47,472 nucleotides of DNA, from NCBI GenBank assembly GCA_015680685.1, contig MNCI01001324.1, positions 164,098-211,569 on the forward strand, written 5' to 3'. Source of the stretch: Gnetum montanum (taxonomy: Eukaryota > Streptophyta > Gnetopsida > Gnetales > Gnetaceae). The position numbers and the translations under genes are program-made. Shown in pieces: positions 10,216 to 21,424 of the stretch. Position 1 is the first letter of the stretch, and each line of letters opens with the position of its first letter. Under the pieces are notes generated by a model. It saw only the letters and a list, made by a program, of their open reading frames with translations, had not been told where the DNA came from and made no database searches.

Positions 10216-10494
10216 ATAGCTAGAGTACCTTATTCTTATGCAAGAATGTAATGTACCATGCTTGAAGCAAGCATATTGATGTGCAATATCACTTTGTTCA
10301 AGAGTTGGTTGAAGCTAGAAAGCTTGATGTGTTGAAGATATCTACTTAGTCAAATTTTGCAAATTTCTTAATGAAGGTAGTGGTTGGGTGCAAACATTTA
10401 GATTGCTGCAAAGTCATTGGCATAATTCCTTGATGGAAGTGACTTTGGAGAGTAGTGTATGTCTTGAAGTAAATTTATCTTCAAGTGGGAGAAT
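10216..10494 (+). pseudogene. Ty1/copia RNase H fragment, right part, with polypurine tract
   Basis: The frame broken at 1562 resumes here: KNVMYHA, SKHIDVQYHFVQELVEARKL, DVLKIST and SNFANFL are the conserved C-terminal end of copia RNase H (usual: AKNPVYHARTKHIDVRYHF). Several stops are present, for example TAG where Gln is expected after the split. The polyprotein end is followed by TCTTCAAGTGGGAGAATTG, the standard copia purine tract directly before the 3' LTR. Confidence 0.87.
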
Positions 10495-11161
10495 TGTTGC
10501 CATGAAGACAAATTTAAGAAAGAATATTTTATATTAGATAGCACCTATTGCTTGTTTTCTTTTTGAGCCATGTTTTTTTTTCTTGTTTTTCTTTTTTTTT
10601 CTTTTTTTTCTTTTGTGGTTGGGGAAGGGAGGGAAGATAAGTGGGTGGGGATGTTGGAACTCCAAAAGAATTTTAATATAATTCAATTAGAACTTTTTAA
10701 CTTAGCAGCGATGCCCATCAAAATCAAACCTATGACTTGGAGCTTTTAAATTAGAAACTATGGCTTGTTTCTTTGTTTAGCCATGTTTCTAATTATTGTT
10801 TGTATTCCCTAATTATAATGGCTAATAATTGCTATTGTTAACATAACTTGTTAGTCCTAAAGCTGTTGGAGTTTTTACATAATTTTAGGACTAGTTCATT
10901 CCTGTATAAATGGTCTTGTGTCCTTTGTTTTTTGTGTGGGTTTTTTTGTTGTTGTAGGGAGAGGGTTCTTCTTTGAAAACTAAAGCCTTGTTTGTAGCAC
11001 TATTATTCTTTTCTAGAGGTTAATAGATTGCCTACTTTTTCATAGATGTTTCCCTTTACATCGAAGGGTTTTACCAGGTAAATCTTGTGGCTATTTCTTT
11101 GTTGTTTTATTCTTTTCTTTTCATCATTGTTTTGTTTCTCACTTCCATATTTTGTGCAATA
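10495..11161 (+). repeat. Ty1/copia 3' LTR
   Basis: The LTR begins TGTTGCC just after the purine tract AAGTGGGAGAAT. It contains TATAAATGG near 10913-10921, and TTTACATCGAAGGGTTTTACCAGGTAAATCTTGTGG, a layout common in plant copia R regions (quoted here only as landmarks at about 11054-11090). The right end is probably GTGCAATA at 11161 (CAACA decayed), but this is uncertain because the 5' LTR is not in the window. Confidence 0.75.
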
Positions 11162-13767
11162 GAAACATATCAATAGTAAAAAATGTAGTGACTTATTTAA
11201 GGACCTTGAAATGAGTCAATACATGAGTAGTAAGGTTTGCATGGAGGATGGAAGATGATCTAATGACAATCAACAAGAAAATTCTGGATTTAGAATCAAT
11301 GTATGTTGTTTCTTCATGGGGTTCGTCCTCAAACAACTACCGGTGGCATAGCTTTAGAAACTTAACCTCAAAGCAAAAGTGCAAGTTTTTCTTAAATTCC
11401 AATCTTATGACTTGAGAAACAAGCATCTTACTATCCTTCTAAGTAGTTGTGCTTTACTATATTTATATTATATATTGGATAATATATTAAATTTCCCTTT
11501 TCCCTTTATTTTTTTAAGATTTAATTGCTAACATGTCAAACAATAAAATATTAGCTTATTGGTAAGGATCTTGACCAAGTAAAAATAGATTTTATGTTAA
11601 AAAAGGAAAAAATAACATAATTAATTATTATATTTAAATACCATAGGAGTGTAAGCGTTGGATTCAACTCCGACACAGCAATAGAGCAACTCGAAAAGAA
11701 ATTAGACTTTTTGTGCATCTACATTACTTTTCTGAAATTTAATCGACTATCACCCAAACACGTTCAACAAATAATGAATTAATTTTTTCAGGTTTGAGGA
11801 TATATTTGACTGTGCCTGTTACTGCACATTAAAACAACGAAAGCGTTAAATGCTTCTCAACGAACCTTTCTTTAATTACGAAGTTTTCATGATTGGCAAC
11901 TCTTGTTGGCAGATGACGGTCCAGCTACCGCACCGGCACCACGTGTGAATTATTTGACGCTATTCTTTAATTTGAATCAGCAAAAGCCCTGTGGCCCCAC
12001 CCCTTTTCGGTGTTCACTTTTTACTGGTTAGGGGAAAGTTCTGGTGTTTAATTTCTGGTTCCCTCGGCATTCAATTTGTTTTCGTTGAGCCACCATGATT
12101 GTTGGTTGAATGCAACAGCAACAAAGCAGAACACGCAAAATTCTGTCATTGATGGATTTTTGACTTTTGAGGGAATGGGAGCTTCAGGACCCTGCACCTC
12201 TACTGCTACCTATTCTATTTAAAGGCAACTAAGATTGCTTCATGCAGGGTAGGTATATATATATATATATATATATATAGTTCATGTTTTGCAGCCATAT
12301 AGCAGGTACCCGGAATTCCTGGAGCGACATGCTCAAATTTGAAATTACAACTCGCAAAAGAATCCAGGCAGGGTGACACTTTTAAGAGGTTAAATTTAAA
12401 ATAATGCTGGCGTTCTGCTTTGGTTTATGCTAATGCTGGTTTGAGGATCAGAAATCCTTTGACTTCGTCTCCCTTTGCTCCATACCAGCACAGTTAATCC
12501 CCTACTAGGGTCGAGGTACTCGATAAATTTTCACTTTCAGTTTTATTACGCTCTGTTTCGGAGAGAAAACAAGTGGTCCGCAGAGACTGGTAACGTGAAG
12601 ACAACCGGTATTGCACCGACATCTAACTTTATAATTTCTCAACAGATGTAGCGTCGGAATGGACAAAATGCTGGAAGGAAATCAAACAACAAATATCAAC
12701 GATGTAACGGCCAATGTTTAGGTACCTGGTAATTTTGATGCATTCACACACATTTGACTTGTTGTAAATAGACCTCAGCTACCCCTGTTTCTTAATGCAA
12801 TTCAAGGAAATATCAGGAAATAACCCGGGAAACTTTTGTGGCCGGTGATCAGACAAGCCGAGCTGAGAATCTTCGTGATTCAGGTTTCTGTCGTTGCAAA
12901 ATTATAAATTTTACAAACGCCGATGAAGGCCTAGTATAGGCATGCTGCAGTTGAACATCATAAAAACAAAGTATACATGCAAATAAATGTCCTAGACCGT
13001 GTCAATTCTCTGATGCAAGTACGTATTACACGCTCATACCAGTCCGTCCCACAAATTACATTCACTGTTGGTTTTTAAACTTGCGATAGTTATGTTTGTG
13101 TCTGCATTGCCTCCAATAATTGTCATTCTGGGATAGTTGCACTTACAGGCAGTCACCCGCAGTACGAAATTACTATGGCAAAGGCAGGTGCTACATTTTG
13201 GCTCTGGCATTTTTGATTTTTCCGTGGCATACGGCGAAGGCTTCCATGCTCGAACATATAGGCCCTGTTGTTGATTTTTTCTTAAACATTTTATTACACC
13301 TGCAATGGCCAAGCCTACAAACGATATTGCAGAAAATTATCCTTACTAACTATACAGAAAGGAAGGACGTACTGGGGACACCAGTAGTGCATTGATAAAT
13401 CCATGGAGGTGCACATGGTAGTGTTTCGGTAACTGAGAGTGCCCAACAGGATTCGAACGCTGATCTCACTGGCAATAGAAAATGGTTTAGACGTAAGCAA
13501 GCGATCGAGAAATCGGCTGATAACCTGGATTGATAAAAGAACACTCCTTCGCCGCAACTACTAAGACCTTTTGACGCCCCATCTGCGAACCCCTGTTTAA
13601 TACTATAAACTGATGAAGTTTCTGAACAAACGAACGATAGCTTGCTTGGAATATCTATGGTTACGAATCCTTTCTACTATAATTCCTCTCAGGGTTCTTT
13701 TGAATCGTCCTAATCTTCCGTGATAGCACAGATAGCAGCAAACTCATGGAATCCGATTTGAGCAGAG
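11162..13767. other. Intergenic DNA downstream of the glutaredoxin-like gene; no gene recognised
   Basis: No frame here resembles a known protein. A (TA)13 microsatellite lies at 12254-12279. 11900-12250 has moderate G+C and could be a decayed regulatory or genic segment. Short opposing frames at 13034-13557 overlap each other on both strands and do not look coding. A pol III B-box-like sequence on the minus strand at about 13451-13463 is listed as a finding. Confidence 0.55.
12254..12279. repeat. (TA)13 microsatellite
   Basis: This is an uninterrupted TA dinucleotide run. It is likely polymorphic in length. Confidence 0.95.
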
Positions 13768-14943
13768 TCAGCAACAGAGAGGGCAGAAAATGAGGCCATT
13801 TTCGTTGCAGTAAGGGCAGCGAAGGAACTGGCCCTGCTCATCCACGATCTTGCAACTTCCGGAGCACTGCAGGCACGGCACGAATGCCACACCAGCACAT
13901 CCCTGGCAGGGGTCGGGGCCTCGCTCAGCAGGCGCAGACGCAGACGCAGGCATCAACAGAGCCAGCAGGCCCTGTTCGTGCAGCCGCACAACTTCTTCAG
14001 CACCGCCAATGTATCTGCGCAAACAGCGAACATTCACACACTTCAGTGGAAAAAAGCAGCAGCAAAAAGCTAATCTCGGAGGCTCTACTGTACTTTCCGG
14101 TACCGAAACATGAATGTCTGTTATTTCCGACCTGCCTTGGATAAATACACTGGGCAGTGGCACCGCAGACTGTGCGGGCAAGCCGGTGAGCAATCGCCGA
14201 AGCTCTGCGCGAAAAGCCTGGTGCATCGAAACGTCGCGCTCAATGACAGGGACGCCGTAGCTGCGCAGGGCACCTCGGGCGCGGTTGCAATCGTCGAAGG
14301 TCGTGCGGATGCCGCGCAACGTGGTCGTGTAGAGGACCACGGCATCGTGGCCTCCACGGGGGGGGCAGCGCAGCGGGTAGCGCTCCAGAAATTCTCTGCA
14401 TTTGCGCTCCCTGAGCTCCTCCTCCTCCAGGGCGCTCTCCAGCGACGCCAGCAGCTCCGGATCGAACACAGGACCGCAGTCCGCGTCAATGGAATTCTGG
14501 TCGATCTTCCGTTCCGCCAACGGCGCCGCTGCTGCGCTTCTCGTGGTCGTGGATTGATCCACGACGTGCCGCCGCACAGTCAGCGCCACGACTTCGCATT
14601 TGGGGATTTCGTTCTCCTTCCCCAAAACACACTGCACCGTGCTGCCATTTCTGAAGCTCCTGTAACAGTGATCATCTGCTGCTGCTTCTTCGTCGTCGTC
14701 CTCCTCCTCGAGGCCCTGCATGAGTTCCCATGTATTGATGATCTCAATGTCATCTTCCTCCTCTCTCTCTGCAAAACCCGCAGTCGCTCTAGCACAGGCA
14801 GAACCTGGGAGGTCTCTTCTGCTGTGAAGCAGACCGTAGGTGGAGGACGTGAGGCTGACCAGATGATTGTAGGCTTTGTAATCCAGTCTTCTGTGACTGC
14901 CTTCTATGATCTGCTCTTCCAGTTTCGAACTGGCGCAGCCCAT
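13768..14943 (-). CDS. Glutaredoxin-like protein with C-terminal CxxC zinc-finger region (two exons)
   Basis: ATG at 14941-14943 opens MGCASSK, an N-myristoylation-type start, so membrane anchoring is likely. An upstream in-frame Met at 14988 is less likely. Exon 1 is 14132-14943 and exon 2 is 13768-14014; splicing gives 352 residues. Residues 61-91 are a run of Glu/Asp. Residues about 199-290 form a glutaredoxin fold (AVVLYTTTLRGIRTTFDDC ... PSVFIQGRYIGGAEEV). The catalytic CxxC is replaced by TLRG, as in the plant At5g39865/At3g28850-type family, so disulfide reductase activity is doubtful. Residues 307-352 carry CQGC, CLQC, CPYC and CPLC, a DnaJ-like zinc-binding region. The family is plant-specific; its molecular role is poorly defined. 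No frame break is seen. This is the only intact gene in the window. Confidence 0.92.
   Translation of the reverse strand: MGCASSKLEEQIIEGSHRRLDYKAYNHLVSLTSSTYGLLHSRRDLPGSACARATAGFAEREEEDDIEIINTWELMQGLEEEDDDEEAAADDHCYRSFRNGSTVQCVLGKENEIPKCEVVALTVRRHVVDQSTTTRSAAAAPLAERKIDQNSIDADCGPVFDPELLASLESALEEEELRERKCREFLERYPLRCPPRGGHDAVVLYTTTLRGIRTTFDDCNRARGALRSYGVPVIERDVSMHQAFRAELRRLLTGLPAQSAVPLPSVFIQGRSEITDIHVSVPESTVEPPRLAFCCCFFPLKCVNVRCLRRYIGGAEEVVRLHEQGLLALLMPASASAPAERGPDPCQGCAGVAFVPCLQCSGSCKIVDEQGQFLRCPYCNENGLIFCPLCC
14015..14131 (-). other. 117-bp intron of the glutaredoxin-like gene, stop-free and in frame
   Basis: On the minus strand the donor is AAGGCAG|GTCGGA and the acceptor is TTTGCGCAG|ATACATT, with a T/C-rich stretch before the acceptor. 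Splicing joins FIQG to RYIGG, which restores the conserved glutaredoxin motif. The intron is exactly 39 codons with no stop, so unspliced RNA would encode a 391-residue protein with an insert in the middle of the domain. Confidence 0.85.
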
Positions 14944-15017
14944 CACTCCGCTCCAGCAGTTCCCGCAAACCCACACAAAACCAGACAAAACCAGACACAG
15001 AGAAAGGACAAATTCAT

Positions 15018-15047
15018 CAACAACAACAGCAGCAGCAGCAGCAGCAG
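15018..15047 (-). repeat. CAA/CAG trinucleotide repeat in the 5' leader
   Basis: (CAA)3(CAG)7 on the plus strand, read as CTG/TTG on the gene strand, lies between the TATA box and the ATG. It is a typical length-variable leader microsatellite. Confidence 0.85.
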
Positions 15048-15106
15048 CGGTGTGGTGTGTGCTCGGACAGATCCAAAAAAACAGCCACAGAAAATTTGCA
15101 GCACGG

Positions 15107-15114
15107 CTTTATAG
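15107..15114 (-). promoter_or_regulatory. TATA box of the glutaredoxin-like gene
   Basis: CTATAAAG on the minus strand lies about 165 bp upstream of the ATG, leaving a leader of roughly 130 nt. The position and orientation fit this gene and no other. Confidence 0.65.
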
Positions 15115-17389
15115 CAGGAAGCCTGCAAACCCAATTCTGCAACTGCGCTGTTTTGTAAAGCAACTATGAAACGGTCCCCCTGGCCCTGGTGCCAATCCGG
15201 AAGGGCTGGGCTCCATTATTTCTGCAAATTCAAAACGGTCAGGTCTACCAGATGGATGAACGTATATAGGGATATCATAACCTGTACCGGGATCGAGACC
15301 ATTTCGCCGAAAGAGGGCCCCCCATTCATGAGTGGCCTGCATGTGCAAACTTTTGCAGGGTGTCACTGCATTCAAAAAGTGAATTTGTTGGCGATTCAAC
15401 CTTTGAGACAGCTTTAGGAGACCACAATTATTCGTGCACGCGACCCAACCCGTTCCTCGTTAGGGGAATCCAACAGCCTGCCGTAACTCCCCATCCAACC
15501 CAACAAATTCAATAACACAGGTAAACGAATCTCTGGATGAAATGGGTTGGTAACATTTTTAGCATTCCATGCGTAAATTGGAAATGAAATTGAAAGATTT
15601 TGGCCTTTGTCGTCCGTCAATGATAGATGTATTGTGATGGTTACATTGTTTATGCAATAATGATATGCCTGTTCAGCATCATTGTGTAATAGTTGCATGC
15701 ATGCTATTGTGGAATGATAATGCTATGTCCCTGATCTGGTTTTATCATTTGTTGATCATGAACATTGCAAGTTTGGCATTTGATGAACGGTGTTATCTTA
15801 TTAGCCTATTAGACGTGAAGTGGAAAGATGACTTAGGTCCATGATAATTGGGGTGTTGGCAAGCTTTAATGACTTGTATCTTGAACTCCAAGAGATCCAA
15901 ACACAATCAAATTTCCCAATCAAAACATGTCTCTCTATGTGTTTTTTTTTAAGTGCAATTTACTTTTAAGTAAATAACAAAGCTTAGCGAAGTTTATAGA
16001 CTGATCGTAATTTTCTCCAACTATTCTTCACGAAACAAAAGAGAATAATTTAAATCAGCATGCTTGAATCCAAGTACTCTGAATCAGTATGCTTGGGCAC
16101 GACTCAAATTGTTAGCTATAAATCAAGCACATGATGGGAGTACGGTATCCTAATGTTGACATGTATGAAAGAATTCCATCTTGTCACATGGCACGTTCGT
16201 TCGATAAACGACAGGGTTAGTATTGCTTATCCACTTTGAAAAGGAGTGAGTCAAAATCTTGAATGATACAAAACGTCTACCAGTTGTATGATGGAAGCCA
16301 TTTTAGTTCAAGCTACTTTTCTAGGTTTCAATCAATTGCAGCGCAACGGACTTGTATTGGACGTTTTTTAAATGTGTTAATACCAAAGAGGGGATGGGTT
16401 CTCTCACTAATACATCAATGTCGATCACAGGTGCTTAGAATCTACGCTTGTCTCTAAGTTCCATAAAATTGTTGAATGGAGTGTTTCAATCCAGTTGAAA
16501 CTAAAACTGAAATTTAAAATTTTTTATTGAAAGGTGGGGTTATCAACTAACCTAGCACTTCATTATAAGATAGACAAGTTTATTATCGATGATGAGTTCA
16601 CTATGCTTTAAAAATTAACATTATTCAACTTATTATTTTTCAAGTCAAGGTTTAGTTGAGGTTAATAATCTTCTTCACCTAATAGAACCTTAGTCTAACA
16701 ATATTACTAAAAACTTTTCTTAGTTTATAATTAAGTGTTAGTGTTGCGCTCTATTGTTTCTCTTGTATATTTATTTTGCTCTTTCTAACTATTAACAAAA
16801 AAGTCTTTAGTAAAAAGTGATCCTTTTTCTTCCCCAAAGGAGTAGTTTTCTAGGATAGGTCGTAAGGATAAGGGCATTCCCAAAACTGTTGGCCCATTTC
16901 TTTATCTCTCTCTCTCTTTATATTTTTTGAGCTTTTCTATTATTGATGAGATATGTTAATATACTTTGTTTAGTATTTGTAATATAATTTTATTTTTGGA
17001 ATCTAGTAGGCCCCTTATTAGGATATCACAAGGGCTATGGACACCTTAGAAGTAGTTTTTATTTTTGAACGTGAGTGAGTGTGAGGCTTACAAATTCTTG
17101 TAATGTCTTTTTAACCTAATTTTGAAGTATATACTTAATGTAAAACCCTTGTTACAACATCTTAATCCTATTTCCAAAACAAATGAAGTTTAAGTTCAAA
17201 GTGTATTCATGAATAAGATTAGCTTGTATGTTATACCTATGACCTAAGATTACCAAGCCAAGACTCTTACCACTAAGATAACACCTCATTCTTGGTTTTG
17301 AGTTATCATTTTGTGTTGGAGATAGAAAGGTAACTAAAACTAAAACTGAAATTTTATCATGTCTCGAGATCCTTTGTATCTACTGGACA
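15115..17389. other. Intergenic DNA upstream of the glutaredoxin-like gene; no gene recognised
   Basis: 15115-15700 probably includes the promoter. Short frames on both strands (15166-15417, 15414-15698) show no known family. 15700-17389 is AT-rich. Two copies of CTAAAACTGAAATTT at about 16480 and 17338 are noted but too short to interpret. Confidence 0.55.
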
Positions 17390-18200
17390 TCATTAAATAC
17401 AAGATGAAATCCCTTGGTGTATGCTATTTACAAATGATATTGTGTTGGTGGATACAACTCAAGAAAGTATTGCTGCTCATATAGAGAAGTGGAGACATGC
17501 TCTAGAATCAAAAGGCTTAAAAATTACCAAAAGTAAGATAGACTATATGGAATGCAATTTTAATGACAACATAAACAGTGGTGTAATGGAAGTGACAATT
17601 CAAGGCAAAAAAAATAGTTCTGCTACCTATGATCAATCATCCAATCATATGGTGAAATTGATAAAGATATCAGAGATAGAATTGAGGCAAAATGGTCAAA
17701 ATGGAGACAGGTGTGGTGTTCTATGTGATAAAAGAATACCAATCAAATTAAACAAAAACTTTTACAAGACAATATTTAGGCCTACTATCTTATATGGTGT
17801 TGAATGTTGGGTAGTATAAAAGAGGCATGAACAACAAATTAGTGTAGTAGAAATGCAACTCCTTCGATGAATTTTGAATGTTACCAGAAGAGATAAAATA
17901 CATAATATAAACATCAAAGGAAGACCTGGAGTGACTCCTATTTTAGATACACTACAGAAATGGTAGCTTAGATGGTTTGGACACGTGCAAAGATGATCAA
18001 ACAATGAGCCTATAAACAAAGGTTGCTACATCATTGTTCTAGGAAAACTACCAAAGAAGATATAGAAAAAAAAAATTGAAGATGATTTGAAAAACTACAA
18101 ATTAGCAAACATCTAGCTCTTTACAAAGGAAAATGACAAAAAAGAACTCATATAGCCAACCCCATTTTTTTGGGATAAAACTATGATGATGATGATGATA
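17390..18200 (+). mobile_element. 5'-truncated RTE-like LINE, 3' end of reverse transcriptase ORF
   Basis: The frame starts within the RT catalytic region: DEIPWCMLFTNDIVLVD, where the usual FADD is FTND. It continues with IEKWRHALESKGLKITKSK, CDKRIPIKL, FRPTILYGVECW, then RWFGHVQR and the end of the ORF near 18180 with stops. This is the C-terminal half of a plant non-LTR retrotransposon RT; the order LYG-ECW, RWFGHV and a closing DPT-like motif is typical of the RTE type. The endonuclease and the first RT blocks are absent, the normal result of incomplete target-primed reverse transcription. The element ends in a short (ATG)n run instead of poly(A), another RTE trait. At least one frameshift and several stops make it inactive. 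Confidence 0.85.
18183..18200 (+). repeat. (ATG)n tail of the LINE
   Basis: The run ATGATGATGATGATG directly follows the LINE sequence CCCATTTTTTTGGGATAAAACT. Such triplet tails serve RTE elements in place of poly(A). Confidence 0.75.
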
Positions 18201-19959
18201 GATCCTATGTATTTATTGGGCAATAGAAATATACATGCTATGAGTTTTGAAAACATCGTTAAAAAATTTACCAAGTGTTCTTACCACCATCAATACATGA
18301 TGATAACGTTCAATACTTGTGACTCCTTATAACATGACTTGACATGGTGCTAGTAATTTCCGTATTCTTTTGCTTTTTTTGAATATGAATACCCTTTGTT
18401 TTAAATAACTTTTATGATGTTACGTATGACTATTTTTTGATTTTTGGTTTGGTACCCTATAGGAATGCCTTAGGCTTCTTGGTTGGTTGGGATTCTCTTC
18501 CCTTAGAGATGACGCATGAGTCTTCTCATGGTTTGGTTCTTGGTTGGCTTTATGATTTGGGTATTCATATATTTTTATGGAGGATCTTTTTCTCCCCATG
18601 ATGATACTACTATTGTAATTGTTGATTTGGGGTTCAGCCCTCTTGTTATATAAATGACCACACTTTTCTCAAAAAATATTTGGAACAAATTAACCACTTT
18701 ATAACTATAATATCCCATCTATATCTAATGTCTTTCAATGTAGAACATTGTAGGAAAATATTGTCTTCATCTTTAATGCTATTTGTATTTCATAATTAGC
18801 ATATTTTTTATTTACTAGGAATGCTACTTGATGCCCCCATTGGTGCTTTGTAGAGTCTATCTTTATTTTTTATGAAAATGTAATATTTATTTAATAGATC
18901 TTATGGGTCGTTAAATGTAATGAAGCTTCATTTCATTTTATAATTCATTGATTTTCTTAAGGAAAGTTCTTGTTTATTAAAGGAGGGCAAAATTTCCTTC
19001 AAAAATACAGCTAGAAAATGTTATGAACTAGCCAAAAAATTAATAGGACAACCATTCCTAGAACATAATAGCTTAGAAAAATGCAACATGAGTATATTCC
19101 CAATTCCATATATCATCATCTAGCCATAACAACTAAGAGACACCAACCATCTAAGAAATTTAAATGCAAAGTCTTGTTTAAATGTAATACATGACTTCCT
19201 AGGAATGGGCAATATAAAGATCTAACTAGAAAGTATAAAATTTTTGACATGCATTAATGCAATACAACTTGTAATAAAAGATAAATCTTTGTAAGAGATC
19301 ACCAAGCAAGAAAAACATATTCATAATGAATGTGAAATTCATTGTCCCAAAAGGACAACACCAATTGCTAGTCATTAGAGAACCAAAATCACACATCCAA
19401 AATCCACACCACCAAATGAGCTACGAAGGATAGAATCCATTAGAATCACTACTACCTCCTCAGAGAAAGAGGGAGGCAAAGATCAATTCAAGTTGTAGAA
19501 GAATTACTAGTCCAAGATAACCTGCATATCTAAGTAGTCTATGTTTGAGGTTTTGTATTAATTGTTTTGTAATGTTTTACTAGGTCTTTGGGGATCTTCC
19601 TTCTTAGGTGTCATGATATCATGCGACAATTGCGGTTTGGGATCTTAATCATTCGAAGTTATAGGAGAAGGCAAGGAAGGAGAAAGCACAACTATTAATA
19701 AGGAAGGAAAATACATCCCAATAGACAAGAAAGATAAGTCAATTTCAATAATAAGTGAAGAGCTGATAGCGTTATGCAACCTAAGGATGAATAATGCTGG
19801 TACTTGGTAGACAAAATATAAGCTAGTTGAACCTAATGTTAAAGATTATAATTCATAATCTTCGTTTAGTTCACCTCTACTAAAATAGTCGTAGGCTCAC
19901 TCATTTGGCTCAATGGCTTAGGTACCTTTGCCGAAGGTAGCATTTCTTCTAGATTAACA
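18201..19959. other. AT-rich DNA, no gene recognised
   Basis: No frame longer than about 60 codons is convincing. A TATA-like TTATATAAATG lies near 18648 with no gene after it. The stretch 19000-19900 may be the decayed continuation of the L1-type element to its right (on the minus strand), but I cannot identify domains. Confidence 0.45.
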
Positions 19960-20720
19960 TCTTGTTGCATGGCAAACCTTCACAATGTGGCCTAGTTTTT
20001 TGCAAAAAGAGTAAGTAACAAAAGAAGAACTAGTTTTCTTAGCCATAACCTATGGTATTATTTACTACATTTGTGCCTACTTGGATTAGCCATTAGCCAA
20101 GATATGATTAGGTTTCCTATGGTGCAAGAAAAGTTTTGGGCTAGAAGTGCAAGCCTTATTTTTGTGTCTAGTCTTCCTACAAGCTCTACACTTGGTGGAA
20201 AGATTTTCATATTCCATTTTAATGGTTAGGGAGCCTCATTTGGTTTTAAACTTAATCTAGTTGATCTCATAGGTTCTTTGTAGAGTCATTAGATATAGAA
20301 TCTAGCAAGAATGATCCTAGATATGCTAGTTATAACATTATCAAATTTAGTTAATTCCCCAAAGCCTCCAACAACTTGTTCAAGAAGGTTGTTCTCCTAG
20401 AACTAAATAGGGTAGTTTAAGATGTAGATCCAAATAGGACTCTTAAATAGATTTGAATCAAATTGTATTCATAGATGTTACTTCATAAGAGTAAGCCCTT
20501 GTGTGCCAAAGAACCAAGAACCCTTAGTAAGAACCTTATCCCTTATCTTAGGGGATGCAAAGTTAAAGTGAAGAAGACCCACTTGTAGTAGTAGAATCCT
20601 TTCATTTTAGCACAATCCACTCACAAATTTAGTCTAGCCTTAGTCTTGCGCTTGAAGAAATAAACATTCCTAAGAGTTTGTGTTGAAATTTACTCTTAGC
20701 CTACTGATAGATATAATCTT
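19960..20720 (-). pseudogene. L1-type LINE ORF1 relic (DUF4283-like domain plus CCHC knuckle)
   Basis: On the minus strand a broken frame shows HFNFASPKIRDK, then SWFFGTQGLTL, a stretch like NLPYLVLGEQ, and TKFDNVITSISRIILARF. This order is that of the DUF4283 domain found in ORF1 of plant L1 elements and in related gene copies. It is followed by MEYENLSTKCRACRKTRHK, where CRACRKTRHKNKAC (20149-20190) is an intact CX2CX4HX4C zinc knuckle. ORF1 proteins of this type bind the element RNA. Many stops and small shifts are present, so this is a relic. The endonuclease-RT ORF that should follow at lower coordinates was not found. Confidence 0.65.
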
Positions 20721-21175
20721 GAACTGTAACATGGACCATATTCCTCATGATTTTTATATCCATATTAGAAGGGCTTATCTCCACTAGTCTATTGTAGAGC
20801 TATTGAACAAAGAGTTAAATAAATCATCCAAGATAGAGGAATGTACCTAAAACTTCATCTACTCTTAGACTGCTACAAAAGATGCATTTCCTGTGCTAAT
20901 AGCTTATCTTCAACTTGCTATAAAGGATGCCTTCCTTGCACCAAGAGTCCACCTTTAGCCAATATATTGCCTTCTCAATAGTATAAGATCACTTTCCGAC
21001 AACAAATAATCTTTTAAAAAGTAAATGCTAATGGCATTATAATTCATTGATTTTATTAGAAAAAGGAAAATTAATTATATTGAGAGGGGTCTAAGGCCTA
21101 AAACAATGGAAACAAGGATTACATAAAAAAACAAACACAAAAAACTACAACATGATACTTTAGAAGAATCATACC

Positions 21176-21424
21176 GACCTATTTGGTTGTGTGAGTCTTT
21201 GGATGCTAAATCCATTGATTTCATGTTTTTAAATTAAAAAATTATTTGGTTATACATGATTTTGTAAAGATGCATTGGGTGATTTTGATTACACCAACCA
21301 AATAGACTTATTTATGTTGATTTTTAATTCATCTCTAAAGATGTAATCTCGTAGGATTCATGAATTTTTCCTTTCAACATCTAATGTGATTCATCATCAA
21401 TAGAATCCCTTAATCAAATAGACC
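21176..21424. repeat. Possible MITE with short inverted ends
   Basis: GACCTATTTGGTTG at the left and the reverse complement of AATCAAATAGACC at the right share CTATTTGxTT. The 249 bp between are AT-rich and non-coding, and ACCAACCAAATAGAC also occurs inside near 21294-21308. Target duplications are not clear, so the family (PIF/Harbinger or hAT) is open. Confidence 0.33.

Noticed and set aside
13034-13557. Overlapping ORFs on both strands downstream of the glutaredoxin-like gene
   Set aside because: They contradict one another, lack family features and probably cover 3' untranslated or intergenic DNA.
14110-15114. A 334-codon open frame on the plus strand opposite the glutaredoxin-like gene
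   Set aside because: It is the reverse shadow of a GC-rich coding exon. Its translation has no family features and runs through the promoter and leader of the real gene.
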